Source: Ralstonia condita
GTDB lineage: Bacteria; Pseudomonadota; Gammaproteobacteria; Burkholderiales; Burkholderiaceae
Direction of reading: 5' to 3'
DNA: 64,000 bases
Assembly (NCBI RefSeq): GCF_958405655.1
Contig: NZ_CATYWO010000006.1
Coordinates: 62,001 to 126,000, forward strand
The notes under the pieces are model-generated. The model was not told where the DNA came from. It made no database searches and saw only the letters and a program-made list of their open reading frames with translations. The position numbers and the translations under genes are program-made. Below are positions 1-8,352 of the stretch, one piece after another (the first letter of the stretch is position 1; each line of letters starts with the position of its first letter).

Positions 1-1
1 T

Positions 2-229
2 GCCGGTGTGATGGGTTTGCTGGGCCGTGATCCGCATGCCTTCCTGCAGGGCGGGGCGATGGCGGATGGCCTCGATGCCTCTGAAGTGGAAGCCCGCATC
101 GAAGAGCGTCGTGCTGCCAAGGCGGCGCGTGATTTTGCGCGCGCCGATGCCATCCGTGCCGAACTGCTTGCCGCAGGCATCGTGCTCGAGGACAAGCCTG
201 GCGGCGTGACCGAGTGGAGACGCGCATGA
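2..229 (+). CDS. cysS: Cysteinyl-tRNA synthetase, C-terminal end (partial)
   Basis: The reading frame is open from the first bases and stops at TGA 227-229, so only the last 75 or so residues are present. The tail contains the EARIEERRAAKAARDFARAD stretch and the D-x-I-R-AEL segment followed by GIVLEDKPGG, which are characteristic of the C-terminal helical domain of bacterial CysRS, the enzyme that charges tRNA-Cys. The catalytic domain lies outside the window. The stop codon overlaps the ATG of the next gene (ATGA at 226-229), so the two are probably translationally coupled. Confidence 0.9.
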   Translation, partial: AGVMGLLGRDPHAFLQGGAMADGLDASEVEARIEERRAAKAARDFARADAIRAELLAAGIVLEDKPGGVTEWRRA

Positions 230-1113
230 CCGCGGTGGCAAAGAAGGCCAGCACAACGCGTGCGGCGGCGGCCAAGAAGGCCCCAGCCGTGAAGGCGCCC
301 GCGGGCAAGAAGGCGGCTGCGTTGAAGGCCGATGGAGTGGCGAGCAAGACTGTCGCTGCGAAGCGTCCAGCGGCCAAGACGGAGAAAGTCGCGGCGAAGA
401 AGGCTCCGGCCAAGCGCCCGAACGCATCCAAAGTGCCGCTGCCCGAAACGCTCGGGGCCAACGAGGCTGTTCCCTTGCCAACCGAGGTCGTGCTTTCCGG
501 GCCCCCCGCTTATTGGCAGGAGGCTTGCGCAGACCTCATGAAGCGGGACCGCATCCTGCGCAAGATCATTCCCGCGTATGGTCCGGCCCACTTGGCTTCG
601 CGCGGTGACCCGTTCGTCACGTTGGCGCGATCCATCGTGGGGCAGCAGATTTCGGTCAAGGCGGCGCAGTCGGTGTGGGAGCGGGTGGTGGATGCGTGCC
701 CCAGGCTGGTGCCCGCGCAGTTCCTGCGAGCCGGGCAGGAAAAGCTGGCAGGGTGCGGCTTGTCCAAGCGCAAGGCCGAATACATCCTGGATCTGGCGGA
801 TCACTTTCGCAACGGCACGCTGCACGTCGCCAAGTGGGCCGAGATGGAAGACGAGGACGTCATCGGCGAACTCACGCAGATCCGCGGTATCGGCCGCTGG
901 ACGGCAGAGATGTTTCTGATATTCAATCTGATGCGCCCGAACGTATTGCCACTGGACGACATCGGACTCATCAACGCCATCTCGCAGAACTATTTCAGTG
1001 GCGAGCCGGTCACGCGCAGCGAAGCGCGCGAGGTGGCCGCCAACTGGGAACCGTGGCGCACCGTGGCGACGTGGTACATGTGGCGCAGCCTCGACACGGC
1101 GACCACCTATTGA
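226..1113 (+). CDS. DNA-3-methyladenine glycosylase II (AlkA/HhH-GPD family) with Lys/Ala-rich N-terminal tail
   Basis: A 295-residue protein predicted to excise alkylated bases (3-methyladenine and relatives) in base excision repair. Residues from about 95 to the end form a helix-hairpin-helix glycosylase: the hairpin IRGIGRWTAEM is near residue 221 and the GPD-type catalytic aspartate lies in LPLDDIG (residues 244-245). There is no C-terminal FeS cysteine cluster, which argues against the Nth/MutY branch. The first 70 residues are repeats of AKKA, AAKK and AKRP, like a bacterial histone-H1 tail, an unusual fusion probably used for non-specific DNA binding. ATG 226 is chosen because it overlaps the cysS stop; GTG 214 in the same frame is possible. 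Confidence 0.88.
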   Translation: MTAVAKKASTTRAAAAKKAPAVKAPAGKKAAALKADGVASKTVAAKRPAAKTEKVAAKKAPAKRPNASKVPLPETLGANEAVPLPTEVVLSGPPAYWQEACADLMKRDRILRKIIPAYGPAHLASRGDPFVTLARSIVGQQISVKAAQSVWERVVDACPRLVPAQFLRAGQEKLAGCGLSKRKAEYILDLADHFRNGTLHVAKWAEMEDEDVIGELTQIRGIGRWTAEMFLIFNLMRPNVLPLDDIGLINAISQNYFSGEPVTRSEAREVAANWEPWRTVATWYMWRSLDTATTY

Positions 1114-1199
1114 TCCGTTCATTTCGATGAAACGCCGCGCGTCGCCGGGCGGTCAAAATCCGGTAGAATGCGCGCCTTCAAGAGCCTTTCAGAAGATCC

Positions 1200-2168
1200 A
1201 TGAAAACAACCTTCCTGGAGTTCGAGCAGCCGATCGCTGAACTTGAGGCGAAGATCGAAGAACTTCGCTTCGTACAAGACGATTCCGCTGTCGACATTTC
1301 TGAAGAAATTTCCCGCCTGGCTTCCAAGAGCCAGCAGCTCACCAAGGATCTGTACGCCAACCTGACGCCATGGCAGGTTGCGCAGATCGCCCGGCACCCG
1401 CAGCGTCCGTACACGCTCGATTACGTCCGCGAGATCTTCACCGACTTCCACGAGCTGCACGGCGACCGTACCTTTGCAGACGATCTGTCGATCATCGGCG
1501 GTCTGGCGCGCTTCAATGGCCAGGCGTGCATGGTGATCGGTCACCAGAAGGGCCGCGACACGAAGGAGCGCGCACTGCGCAACTTCGGCATGTCGAAGCC
1601 CGAAGGCTACCGTAAGGCTAAGCGGCTGATGGAGCTGGCCAACAAGTTCGGTCTGCCGATCTTCACCTTCGTCGATACGCCGGGCGCGTTCCCCGGCATC
1701 GACGCGGAAGAGCGCGGCCAGTCCGAAGCCATTGGTCACAACCTGTTCGTGATGGCGGGCCTGAAGGTGCCCCTGATCGCCACCATCATCGGTGAAGGCG
1801 GGTCGGGCGGCGCGCTGGCCATCGCCATGGGCGATGCGGTCATCATGCTGCAGTACGCAACGTATGCCGTGATTTCGCCGGAAGGCTGTGCGTCGATCCT
1901 GTGGAAGACCGCCGAGAAGGCGCCGGAAGCCGCCGAGGCGCTGGGCCTGACCGCGCATCGCCTGAAGGCGCTGGGCCTGATTGACAAGATCGTCAACGAA
2001 CCGCTGGGCGGTGCGCACCGTGACCCGAAGGGCATGGCGACGATGCTCAAGCGCGCCCTGGCAGAATCGCTGCGCCAGTTCCAAGGCATGAAGACGTCGG
2101 AACTCCAGGCGCGCCGTCACGAGCGCTTGATGTCTTATGGCAAGTTCAAGGAAACCGAAGGTCGCTGA
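1200..2168 (+). CDS. accA: Acetyl-CoA carboxylase carboxyltransferase subunit alpha
   Basis: 322 residues, the normal length for AccA. With AccD it forms the carboxyltransferase that moves CO2 from carboxybiotin to acetyl-CoA, giving malonyl-CoA for fatty acid synthesis. Recognisable blocks are the N-terminal helical FLEFEQPIAELEAKI, the LHGDRTFADD segment, the crotonase-fold GEGGSGGALAIAMGD oxyanion region and SPEGCASILWK. A -10-like TAGAAT (1164-1169) lies about 30 nt before the ATG, suggesting its own promoter. Its 3' end overlaps the predicted start of tilS by 32 bp. Confidence 0.97.
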   Translation: MKTTFLEFEQPIAELEAKIEELRFVQDDSAVDISEEISRLASKSQQLTKDLYANLTPWQVAQIARHPQRPYTLDYVREIFTDFHELHGDRTFADDLSIIGGLARFNGQACMVIGHQKGRDTKERALRNFGMSKPEGYRKAKRLMELANKFGLPIFTFVDTPGAFPGIDAEERGQSEAIGHNLFVMAGLKVPLIATIIGEGGSGGALAIAMGDAVIMLQYATYAVISPEGCASILWKTAEKAPEAAEALGLTAHRLKALGLIDKIVNEPLGGAHRDPKGMATMLKRALAESLRQFQGMKTSELQARRHERLMSYGKFKETEGR

Positions 2169-3552
2169 TTCGTCGGCTGATCTCGTCAACAAGGTCGCAC
2201 AACGCGTTGCCGCGTGTGCGGCCTTTGTTGTTTCTGGCGAGGCGCCAACCGTCGCGATTGCGCTGTCGGGTGGTCGGGACTCCGCAGCCCTGCTGCATGC
2301 ATGTGCCGCGTGGCGCGATGCCGGCACGCCCGTGCGCTTGGTCGCCGTGCACGTACACCACGGGCTGCATGCGGATGCCGACGCCTGGGAAGGCGCCTGT
2401 GCGCGCATGGCCGAAGCGGCGGGTGTCGCATTCCACGCGCGTCGTGTTCATGTTGTTGCCGACGCGGGGAAAGGCATCGAAGCGGCGGCGCGCGATGCCC
2501 GCTATGCCGCACTCCGAGCGATGTGCGCAAGAACCGGCGCGTCCATTCTGCTGACTGCGCATCATCTGGACGATCAGGCCGAAACCGTGCTGCTTCAGCT
2601 ATTGCGCGGAGCAGGTGTCGATGGCCTGGCTGCCATGCCGATGGTGCGTGAAGGCGAGCTGACGTTGCTGCGTCCGTGGATCGATGTGCCGCGCAGTGAG
2701 ATCGAGTCGTATGCCAGCGCGCATGGGCTCGTGTGGGTCGACGATCCGTCCAACGATGACAGCCGCTATGCGCGCAATGCATTAAGGCCGCTGCTGAGGG
2801 GCATGGCCGATCATTTCCCTGCATATCGCGAAGCGCTGGCGCGCAGCGCCGCGCATCTGGCGGACGCCGCGGCACTGATTGACGAGATGGCACAGGAGGA
2901 TCTTGCGCGGGCGACCTCGGCGCAGGGGCTCAACGTTGAGAAGCTTGCCGCGCTGCCGAGGGCGCGTCAGCGGGCAGTCTTGAGGGCGTGGCTGTCGCAG
3001 GCCGGCATGCGCGCAGTGCCGGCGCGTCGCTTGGAGGACCTTTGTGCGCAACTGCTGCATGCGAGCGAACACGGTCGTTTATGCATCGACTTACCCGGGC
3101 ATCGTGTCAGACGCTATCGAGGCGTGGCGGTCATCGAGCCGGAGGAGGCCGTGGCTGCCCGGCCTGTTGCCGCTGAGCCCATCCGGTTCGATCCGGCACA
3201 CCGTGTTGAACAACGCGTGAGCGTCCAGGGGTGGGGCGGAGAACTCGTTTTTTCACCTGCGGTGGCGGGCATCGAGCCGCGGACACTGCAGGCGCCGCTG
3301 TCATTAGCCCCCCGTCGTGGCGGCGAGCGTATCGTGCTTCGCCCCGGCGGCCCGTCGCGGGCGCTCAAGCAGGCCTACCAGGAGGCCGGGATTCCGCCGT
3401 GGGCGCGCGCAAGGCTTCCGCTGCTCTATGCCGGTGAATCGCTGGTTTTTGCGGCGGGGCTTGGCATCGATCGCGCGGCGACCGGTCCGGGGCCCGGCTG
3501 GGATGTCTCCTGGTATCCGGCTGCCGAAGGCGGCCGCTACAGCACACGCTAG
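2137..3552 (+). CDS. tilS: tRNA(Ile)-lysidine synthase
   Basis: 471 residues. TilS adds lysine to C34 of the CAU-anticodon tRNA-Ile, changing it from Met to Ile decoding; it is normally essential. The N-type PP-loop ALSGGRDSAALL (about residues 42-53) carries the SGGxDS ATP-pyrophosphatase signature, followed by HVHHGLHADA and LLTAHHLDDQAET. The C-terminal third holds the TilS substrate-binding and C domains, with GGERIVLRPGG and the KQAYQEAGIPPWAR signature. ATG 2137 lies inside the end of accA in another frame. No ATG occurs between the accA stop and the PP loop, so this start or a nearby GTG/TTG is needed. accA-tilS-lysC are closely packed and co-oriented. Confidence 0.93.
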   Translation: MASSRKPKVADSSADLVNKVAQRVAACAAFVVSGEAPTVAIALSGGRDSAALLHACAAWRDAGTPVRLVAVHVHHGLHADADAWEGACARMAEAAGVAFHARRVHVVADAGKGIEAAARDARYAALRAMCARTGASILLTAHHLDDQAETVLLQLLRGAGVDGLAAMPMVREGELTLLRPWIDVPRSEIESYASAHGLVWVDDPSNDDSRYARNALRPLLRGMADHFPAYREALARSAAHLADAAALIDEMAQEDLARATSAQGLNVEKLAALPRARQRAVLRAWLSQAGMRAVPARRLEDLCAQLLHASEHGRLCIDLPGHRVRRYRGVAVIEPEEAVAARPVAAEPIRFDPAHRVEQRVSVQGWGGELVFSPAVAGIEPRTLQAPLSLAPRRGGERIVLRPGGPSRALKQAYQEAGIPPWARARLPLLYAGESLVFAAGLGIDRAATGPGPGWDVSWYPAAEGGRYSTR

Positions 3553-3637
3553 GCCGGCAGCTTGCTTGCCGATCGCTGCAAATTGCTGTATTTTCAAAAG
3601 CTTTTGCACCGCTCCGCCTCCTCCTGATCTTTCCAAG

Positions 3638-4888
3638 ATGGCTCTCATCGTTCACAAATACGGCGGCACCTCGATGGGTTCGGTTGAACGCATCAAGAAC
3701 GTCGCCAAGCGCGTCGCCAAGTGGCACCGCGCAGGTCACCAGATCGTGGTCGTCCCATCGGCCATGTCCGGCGAAACCAACCGCCTGCTGGGCCTGGCCA
3801 AAGAGATTTCGGCCCAGCCCGACCCGCGTGAACTCGACATGATTGCGTCGACCGGCGAGCAGGTGAGCGTGGGTCTTCTGGCCATCGCCCTGCACGCCGA
3901 GGGTATCGACGCCCGCAGCTACACCGGCTGGCAAGTGCCGGTGAGGACGGATTCGGCCTATACCAAGGCCCGCATCCAGTCGATCGACGACGAACGCGTG
4001 CGCGCCGACCTCGACGCGGGTCGTGTGGTCGTCATTACGGGTTTCCAGGGTATCGACAGCGAAGGCCATATCACGACGCTCGGCCGCGGTGGTTCGGATA
4101 CCTCCGCCGTGGCGGTCGCCGCTGCGCTCGAAGCCGATGAATGCCTGATCTACACCGACGTCGATGGTGTGTACACGACCGACCCGCGCGTGGTGGACGA
4201 CGCTCGTCGTCTGGACAAGATCACCTTCGAAGAGATGCTGGAAATGGCCAGCCTGGGCTCGAAGGTGCTGCAGATTCGCTCGGTGGAGTTTGCCGGCAAG
4301 TACCGCGTGAAGACCCGCGTGCTGTCGTCGCTGACCGACCCGCTGATGCCGCTCGACGTCGAGATGAACTCGGGCACGCTGATTACTTTTGAGGAAGATT
4401 CGAACATGGAAGCCGCCGCCATTTCCGGCATCGCCTTTGCCCGCGACGAAGCCAAGATCACCGTCATCGGTGTGCCGGACAAGCCCGGTATCGCTTATCA
4501 GATCCTCGGTCCGATTGCCGACGCCAACATCGACGTCGACATGATCATCCAGAACCAGTCGCTCGAAGGGAAGACGGACTTCACCTTCACCGTGCCGCGC
4601 GGCGAATACCAGCGCGCCCTGGCGATCCTGAACGACAGCGTGAAGGCGCATATCGGTGCAGCGAGCGTGTCGGGTGATCCGAAGGTGTCGAAGGTCTCGG
4701 TGGTCGGTGTCGGCATGCGCTCGCACGTGGGCATCGCCAGCAAGATGTTCCGCACGCTGTCGGAAGAGGGGATCAACATCCAGATGATTTCCACTTCGGA
4801 AATCAAGATCTCGGTGCTGATCGACGAGAAGTACATGGAGCTGGCCGTGCGCGCGCTCCACAAGGCGTTTGAGCTGGATCAGGCCTGA
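3638..4888 (+). CDS. lysC: Aspartate kinase (lysine-sensitive type)
   Basis: 416 residues. It phosphorylates L-aspartate, the first step towards lysine, threonine, methionine and diaminopimelate. The protein begins MALIVHKYGGTSMGS; KYGGTS is the nucleotide-binding signature of aspartokinases. TLGRGGSDTSAVA and EADECLIYTDVDGVYT complete the kinase domain (to about residue 250). Two ACT domains follow (ITVIGVPDKPG and VSVVGVGMRSH with ISTSEIKISV), the usual site of feedback inhibition. The frame stays open upstream to 3317, but that extension overlaps tilS and lacks family similarity, so ATG 3638 is preferred. No lysine riboswitch-like structure is apparent in the 85 bp before it. Confidence 0.97.
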   Translation: MALIVHKYGGTSMGSVERIKNVAKRVAKWHRAGHQIVVVPSAMSGETNRLLGLAKEISAQPDPRELDMIASTGEQVSVGLLAIALHAEGIDARSYTGWQVPVRTDSAYTKARIQSIDDERVRADLDAGRVVVITGFQGIDSEGHITTLGRGGSDTSAVAVAAALEADECLIYTDVDGVYTTDPRVVDDARRLDKITFEEMLEMASLGSKVLQIRSVEFAGKYRVKTRVLSSLTDPLMPLDVEMNSGTLITFEEDSNMEAAAISGIAFARDEAKITVIGVPDKPGIAYQILGPIADANIDVDMIIQNQSLEGKTDFTFTVPRGEYQRALAILNDSVKAHIGAASVSGDPKVSKVSVVGVGMRSHVGIASKMFRTLSEEGINIQMISTSEIKISVLIDEKYMELAVRALHKAFELDQA

Positions 4889-4956
4889 TCGGCTGAACGC
4901 GTGCCGGATGGCGATCCGGAGCCACGCATCCTCACCGCGTTGTCATGCAGTTGTCG

Positions 4957-4985
4957 TTGACCGTGCGGGGTGAAGTGGCTAGAAT
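4957..4985 (+). promoter_or_regulatory. Sigma-70 promoter of tRNA-Ser
   Basis: TTGACC (4957-4962) and TAGAAT (4980-4985) separated by exactly 17 bp, ending about 42 bp before the mature tRNA-Ser. This is the best-matched promoter in the window. Confidence 0.8.
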
Positions 4986-5027
4986 ACGCGCTTCGTCGCG
5001 CGGGCTCCTTCGTGCGACGCAGGTTTG

Positions 5028-5121
5028 GGAGACGTGGCCGAGAGGTCGAAGGCACTCCCCTGCTAAGGGAGCATCCGGGCCAAAACCTGGATCGAGGGTT
5101 CGAATCCCTCCGTCTCCGCCA
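5028..5121 (+). tRNA. tRNA-Ser (anticodon GCU)
   Basis: A 94-nt class II tRNA. The acceptor stem GGAGACG (5028-5034) pairs with CGTCTCC (5111-5117), followed by G and an encoded CCA (5119-5121). The anticodon stem CTCCC/GGGAG closes loop CTGCTAA, giving anticodon GCU for AGC/AGU serine codons. A long variable arm (GCATCCGGGCCAAAACCTGG) is typical of tRNA-Ser. The T arm contains GGTTCGAATCC. Confidence 0.97.
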
Positions 5122-5136
5122 GCAATGGCGGAACAA

Positions 5137-5173
5137 CCCCGGAAGATCGCGGTCTTCCGGGGTTTTCTTTTTG
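5137..5173 (+). terminator. Rho-independent terminator of tRNA-Ser
   Basis: CCCCGGAAGA / TCTTCCGGGG inverted repeat (5137-5162, short GCG-type loop) followed by TTTTCTTTTT, 15 bp after the tRNA CCA end. Confidence 0.9.
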
Positions 5174-5273
5174 GCGCGACCGGTTTTGTTCGAAATGTGT
5201 TCTGGCTGCTCGTCCGGGCTTCACGCTGAAAGACTACTGCGGCGCCAATGCACTGGCGCAAGACCGAAAAAAA

Positions 5274-5304
5274 GCCCGCAAGGCTCAAACCATGCGGGCT
5301 TTTT
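5274..5304 (-). terminator. Terminator downstream of fabI
   Basis: GCCCGCA (5274-5280) and TGCGGGC (5293-5299) flanked by an A-run on the left and a T-run on the right, so it can act on either strand. It lies about 25 bp after the fabI stop and is assigned mainly to fabI. Confidence 0.8.
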
Positions 5305-5327
5305 CTTGGCTCAGCGTGTGAGCGGCA

Positions 5328-6122
5328 TCAGCCTTGGCCGACGACATCCGGCACGCCCGCGGTCACGTTGAAGCCACAGTCCACGTAGGTGATCTCGCCC
5401 GTCATGCCGCTCGCCAGGTCCGACAGCAGGAAGGCGGCCACGTTGCCGACTTCTTCGATCGTCACGTTGCGGCGCAGCGGCGCGACATCTTCCATGTACT
5501 TGAGCAGCTTGCCGAAATCCTTGATGCCGGAGGCGGCGAGCGTTTTGATCGGGCCAGCCGAGATGCCATTGGCGCGAATGCCCTTCGGCCCCAGTGCGCC
5601 GGCCAGGTAGCGCACACTGGCTTCCAGCGATGCCTTAGCCAGGCCCATCGTGTTGTAGTTCGGGACCACGCGCTCGGCACCCAGGTAGGTCAGGGCGAGC
5701 AGCGAGGCATTCGGCGAGAGCATCGGCAGCGCGGCCTTGGCCAGCGCCGGGAAGCTGTACGACGAGATGTCGTGGGCGATGCGGAACGACTCACGCGACA
5801 GTCCCTCGAGGAAATCTCCGGCGATCGCTTCACGCGGCGCAAAGCCGATCGAGTGCACGAGGCCGTCGAAATGGCCCCAGTGCTGGCCGAGGTCTTCGAA
5901 CACCTTGGCAATCTGCTCGTCGCTGCCGACGTCGCAGTCGAACACCAGCTTGCTGTCGAACTCGTTGGCAAATTCGGTGATGCGATCCTTGAACCGTTCA
6001 CCGACATAGGTGAAGGCCAGTTCGGCGCCTTCGCGCTTGCAGGCGTTGGCGATGCCGTAAGCGATCGAGCGGTTGGACAGAAGGCCGGTAATCAGAATGC
6101 GTTTGCCAGCAAGGAATCCCAT
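5328..6122 (-). CDS. fabI: Enoyl-[acyl-carrier-protein] reductase (NADH)
   Basis: 264 residues, the usual FabI length. It reduces trans-2-enoyl-ACP in the last step of each fatty acid elongation cycle and is the triclosan target in many bacteria. It starts MGFLAGKRILITG and has the divergent FabI Rossmann motif GLLSNRSIAYGIA, HSIGFAP, and the catalytic pair in YNTMGLAK (Tyr-x6-Lys). It ends with MTGEITYVDCGFNV. The frame is open a further 14 codons upstream, but ATG at 6122-6120 is chosen because GGAG lies 5 nt before it and the family starts here. The gene stands alone on the minus strand with its own terminator. Confidence 0.97.
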   Translation of the reverse strand: MGFLAGKRILITGLLSNRSIAYGIANACKREGAELAFTYVGERFKDRITEFANEFDSKLVFDCDVGSDEQIAKVFEDLGQHWGHFDGLVHSIGFAPREAIAGDFLEGLSRESFRIAHDISSYSFPALAKAALPMLSPNASLLALTYLGAERVVPNYNTMGLAKASLEASVRYLAGALGPKGIRANGISAGPIKTLAASGIKDFGKLLKYMEDVAPLRRNVTIEEVGNVAAFLLSDLASGMTGEITYVDCGFNVTAGVPDVVGQG

Positions 6123-6448
6123 GGTTTCTCCGTACAAATGTGGGCGAAGAAGCCGCCTCGGCATGGCGATGCGCTGCGGCTTCTGAGTCGCGCCTGCGTG
6201 CCATGGCGATCTCGCATCAACGGCACTCGGGCGATTCGGTCGGCGCGATCATACCGGAAAGCGCAGGGCTGCTCCGCTTTTGCGGGCTGCCAGACGTGCC
6301 ACGTTGCAAGTCTTGTCAATGCGGGACGATCCCCGGAGCCAATTTGGCGGGAATGCGGCGACAGCGCGTTAGAATCGTTTGAACGACGCATTCAGGCGAC
6401 GGTGGAGTGGGGGCAGGATATGCAAAAGAAACGGGGGCAAGAGGCGGC
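6123..6448. other. Divergent intergenic region fabI / yejA-like
   Basis: This 326-bp stretch has no convincing gene and must hold the divergent promoters. On the plus strand TAGAAT (6370-6375) is a good -10 box, with only a weak -35 candidate upstream (TTGGCG 6344-6349, spacing 20). No clear pair was found for fabI by eye. Confidence 0.4.
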
Positions 6449-8335
6449 ATGAGCGTGCTTGCAGCGGCACACAAGACGTTCAGGCGGTTGATCGCGGGAT
6501 TGGTCTGCCTGCTGGCAGCCGCCGGCGCAGCACCGAGCTGGGCAGCCCACGGCTATGCCGAGTACGGCGATCTGAAATATCCCGCAGGATTTTCGCATTT
6601 CGCCTATCTCAATCCGAAGGCCCCCATCGGTGGCGTGCTGTTGCTGGGCAACCCTGATCGGCGGACGAGCTTCGACAAGTTCAATCCGTTCACGATCAAG
6701 GGGACGTCTGCGCCCGGGCTCAACCAATTGGTGTTCGAGAGCCTGCTGATCACCAGTTGGGACGAAACTGCCAGTGGCTATGGCCTCCTCGCCGACGATG
6801 TGACAGTCGCGCCTGATGAGCTCTCCGTCACCTTTCACATCAATCCGCGCGCGCGTTTTTCCAATGGCGATGCGGTGCGCGCGTCTGACGTGAAGTACTC
6901 ATACGACATGCTCATGGGAAAGGGCGCCAGCCCGGCCTACCGCAGCATGACCACCGATGTGGCGAAGGTGACGGTGCTGGACGCCGCGACGATTCGCTAC
7001 GACTTCAAGCGCCGCAACAAGGAACTGCCGCTCATCGTCGGCGGATTGCCAGTGTTCTCGCCCAAGTGGGGCAAGGGCAGCGGCAAGGCTGAGGATCCGG
7101 ACGGCGGCAAGGATGTCGCTTTCGACAAGCTCACGTTCCAGGAGCCGATTGCCAGTGGGCCCTACGTGATCGAACGGTTCGATCCGTCTCGCGGCATCAC
7201 CTTCCGTCGCAACCCGAACTACTGGGGGCGCGATCTGAACGTGCGGCGTGGCTCGTTCAACTTCGAGCGCATCCAGTACAAGCTCTACAAGGACGAGACC
7301 GCACGCCTGGAAGCGTTCAAGGCAGGCGAGTACGACGCCATGGTCGAATACCGCGCCAAGAACTGGGCCAAGAGCTACGTCGGCGTGAAGTTCCGTAACG
7401 GTGAACTGATCAAGAGCGAGTTCCCTCATCGCAACGGTGCCGGCATGCAGGGCTTCGTGATGAACCTGCGCCGGCCGCTCTTCCGTGACCTGCGTGTGCG
7501 CCAGGCGCTGACGCTCGCGCTCGATTTTGAATGGCTGAACCGTCAACTGTTCTACGGGGCGTATCGCCGGCTCGACAGTTATTTCGCCAACAGTGAACTG
7601 GCCGCCTCCGAGTCGCTCACCGGTATGCCGGGCAAGGGTGAGCTGGCACTGCTGGAGCCGCTACGCAGCAAGCTTGATCCCGATGTGTTCGGTGTGCTGC
7701 CCGCGCCGCCTTCCACCGATCCGCCGAGTTCGCTGCGCGACAATCTGCGCAAGGCGCGCCGCCTGCTGGCCCGGGCCGGCTGGACCTACTACGACGGAGC
7801 GCTGCGTAACGTCAAAGGCGAGCCCTTTGTCTTCGAGATGCTCGACGACGGCGGTGCGATGAGTCGCGTGATGGCGGCGTACGCGCGCAATCTCGAGAAG
7901 CTCGGCATCGAGGTCAATCAGCGCATGACCGACTTTGCGCTCTACCAGAAGCGTCTTGAAGAGTTCGACTTCGACATGATTTCGCTGCGTTTTCCTGACT
8001 CGCAGAGTCCGGGCAACGAGCTGAAGGACCGGTTTGGCTCTGCCGCGGCAGATGAACCAGGTTCCGACAACGTCATCGGGCTGAAGTCGCCTGCCGTGGA
8101 TGCGCTCATCGACGACGTGCTGCGCGCCGGCAGCCGCGACGAGCTGATCATCGCGTCCCGCGCGCTCGATCGGGTGCTGATGCACGGCTACTATGTCATT
8201 CCGCACTGGTACTCGGCGACACACCGTGTGGCATACAACAAGAACCTGATGTATCCGGATCGTCTGCCGTATTACTACTCGGCAGAGGCCTGGGTGCTGA
8301 CGGCTTGGTGGCGTGTCCCCGAGTCCCGCAACTGA
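6449..8335 (+). CDS. yejA: Periplasmic oligopeptide-binding protein of a Yej-type ABC importer
   Basis: 628 residues, family SBP_bac_5. In E. coli YejABEF imports peptides and the antibiotic microcin C. An N-terminal signal peptide (about residues 9-33, RRLIAGLVCLLAAAGAAPSWAA) is followed by mature AHGYAEYGDLKYP, a YejA-like start. Internal family markers include FNPFTIKG, YGLLADDV, the Y-W-G-RDLNVRRG block and the C-terminal HWYSATHRVAY. ATG 6449 places the signal peptide at the N terminus; an in-frame upstream start at 6407 would add 14 unlikely residues. It is the first gene of a four-gene operon with binding protein, two permeases and a double ATPase. Confidence 0.92.
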   Translation: MSVLAAAHKTFRRLIAGLVCLLAAAGAAPSWAAHGYAEYGDLKYPAGFSHFAYLNPKAPIGGVLLLGNPDRRTSFDKFNPFTIKGTSAPGLNQLVFESLLITSWDETASGYGLLADDVTVAPDELSVTFHINPRARFSNGDAVRASDVKYSYDMLMGKGASPAYRSMTTDVAKVTVLDAATIRYDFKRRNKELPLIVGGLPVFSPKWGKGSGKAEDPDGGKDVAFDKLTFQEPIASGPYVIERFDPSRGITFRRNPNYWGRDLNVRRGSFNFERIQYKLYKDETARLEAFKAGEYDAMVEYRAKNWAKSYVGVKFRNGELIKSEFPHRNGAGMQGFVMNLRRPLFRDLRVRQALTLALDFEWLNRQLFYGAYRRLDSYFANSELAASESLTGMPGKGELALLEPLRSKLDPDVFGVLPAPPSTDPPSSLRDNLRKARRLLARAGWTYYDGALRNVKGEPFVFEMLDDGGAMSRVMAAYARNLEKLGIEVNQRMTDFALYQKRLEEFDFDMISLRFPDSQSPGNELKDRFGSAAADEPGSDNVIGLKSPAVDALIDDVLRAGSRDELIIASRALDRVLMHGYYVIPHWYSATHRVAYNKNLMYPDRLPYYYSAEAWVLTAWWRVPESRN

Positions 8336-8352
8336 ACGCATCGCCTGAAGCC

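Noticed and set aside
3553..3637. Possible lysine riboswitch before lysC
   Set aside because: Only 85 bp between tilS and lysC, without the multi-helix lysine aptamer.
3365..4861. Long minus-strand open frame opposite lysC
   Set aside because: lysC on the plus strand has complete aspartokinase and ACT motifs; the antisense frame has shadow composition.
5334..6452. Plus-strand open frame opposite fabI
   Set aside because: fabI on the minus strand is unambiguous; the plus frame is His/Arg/Glu-rich shadow.
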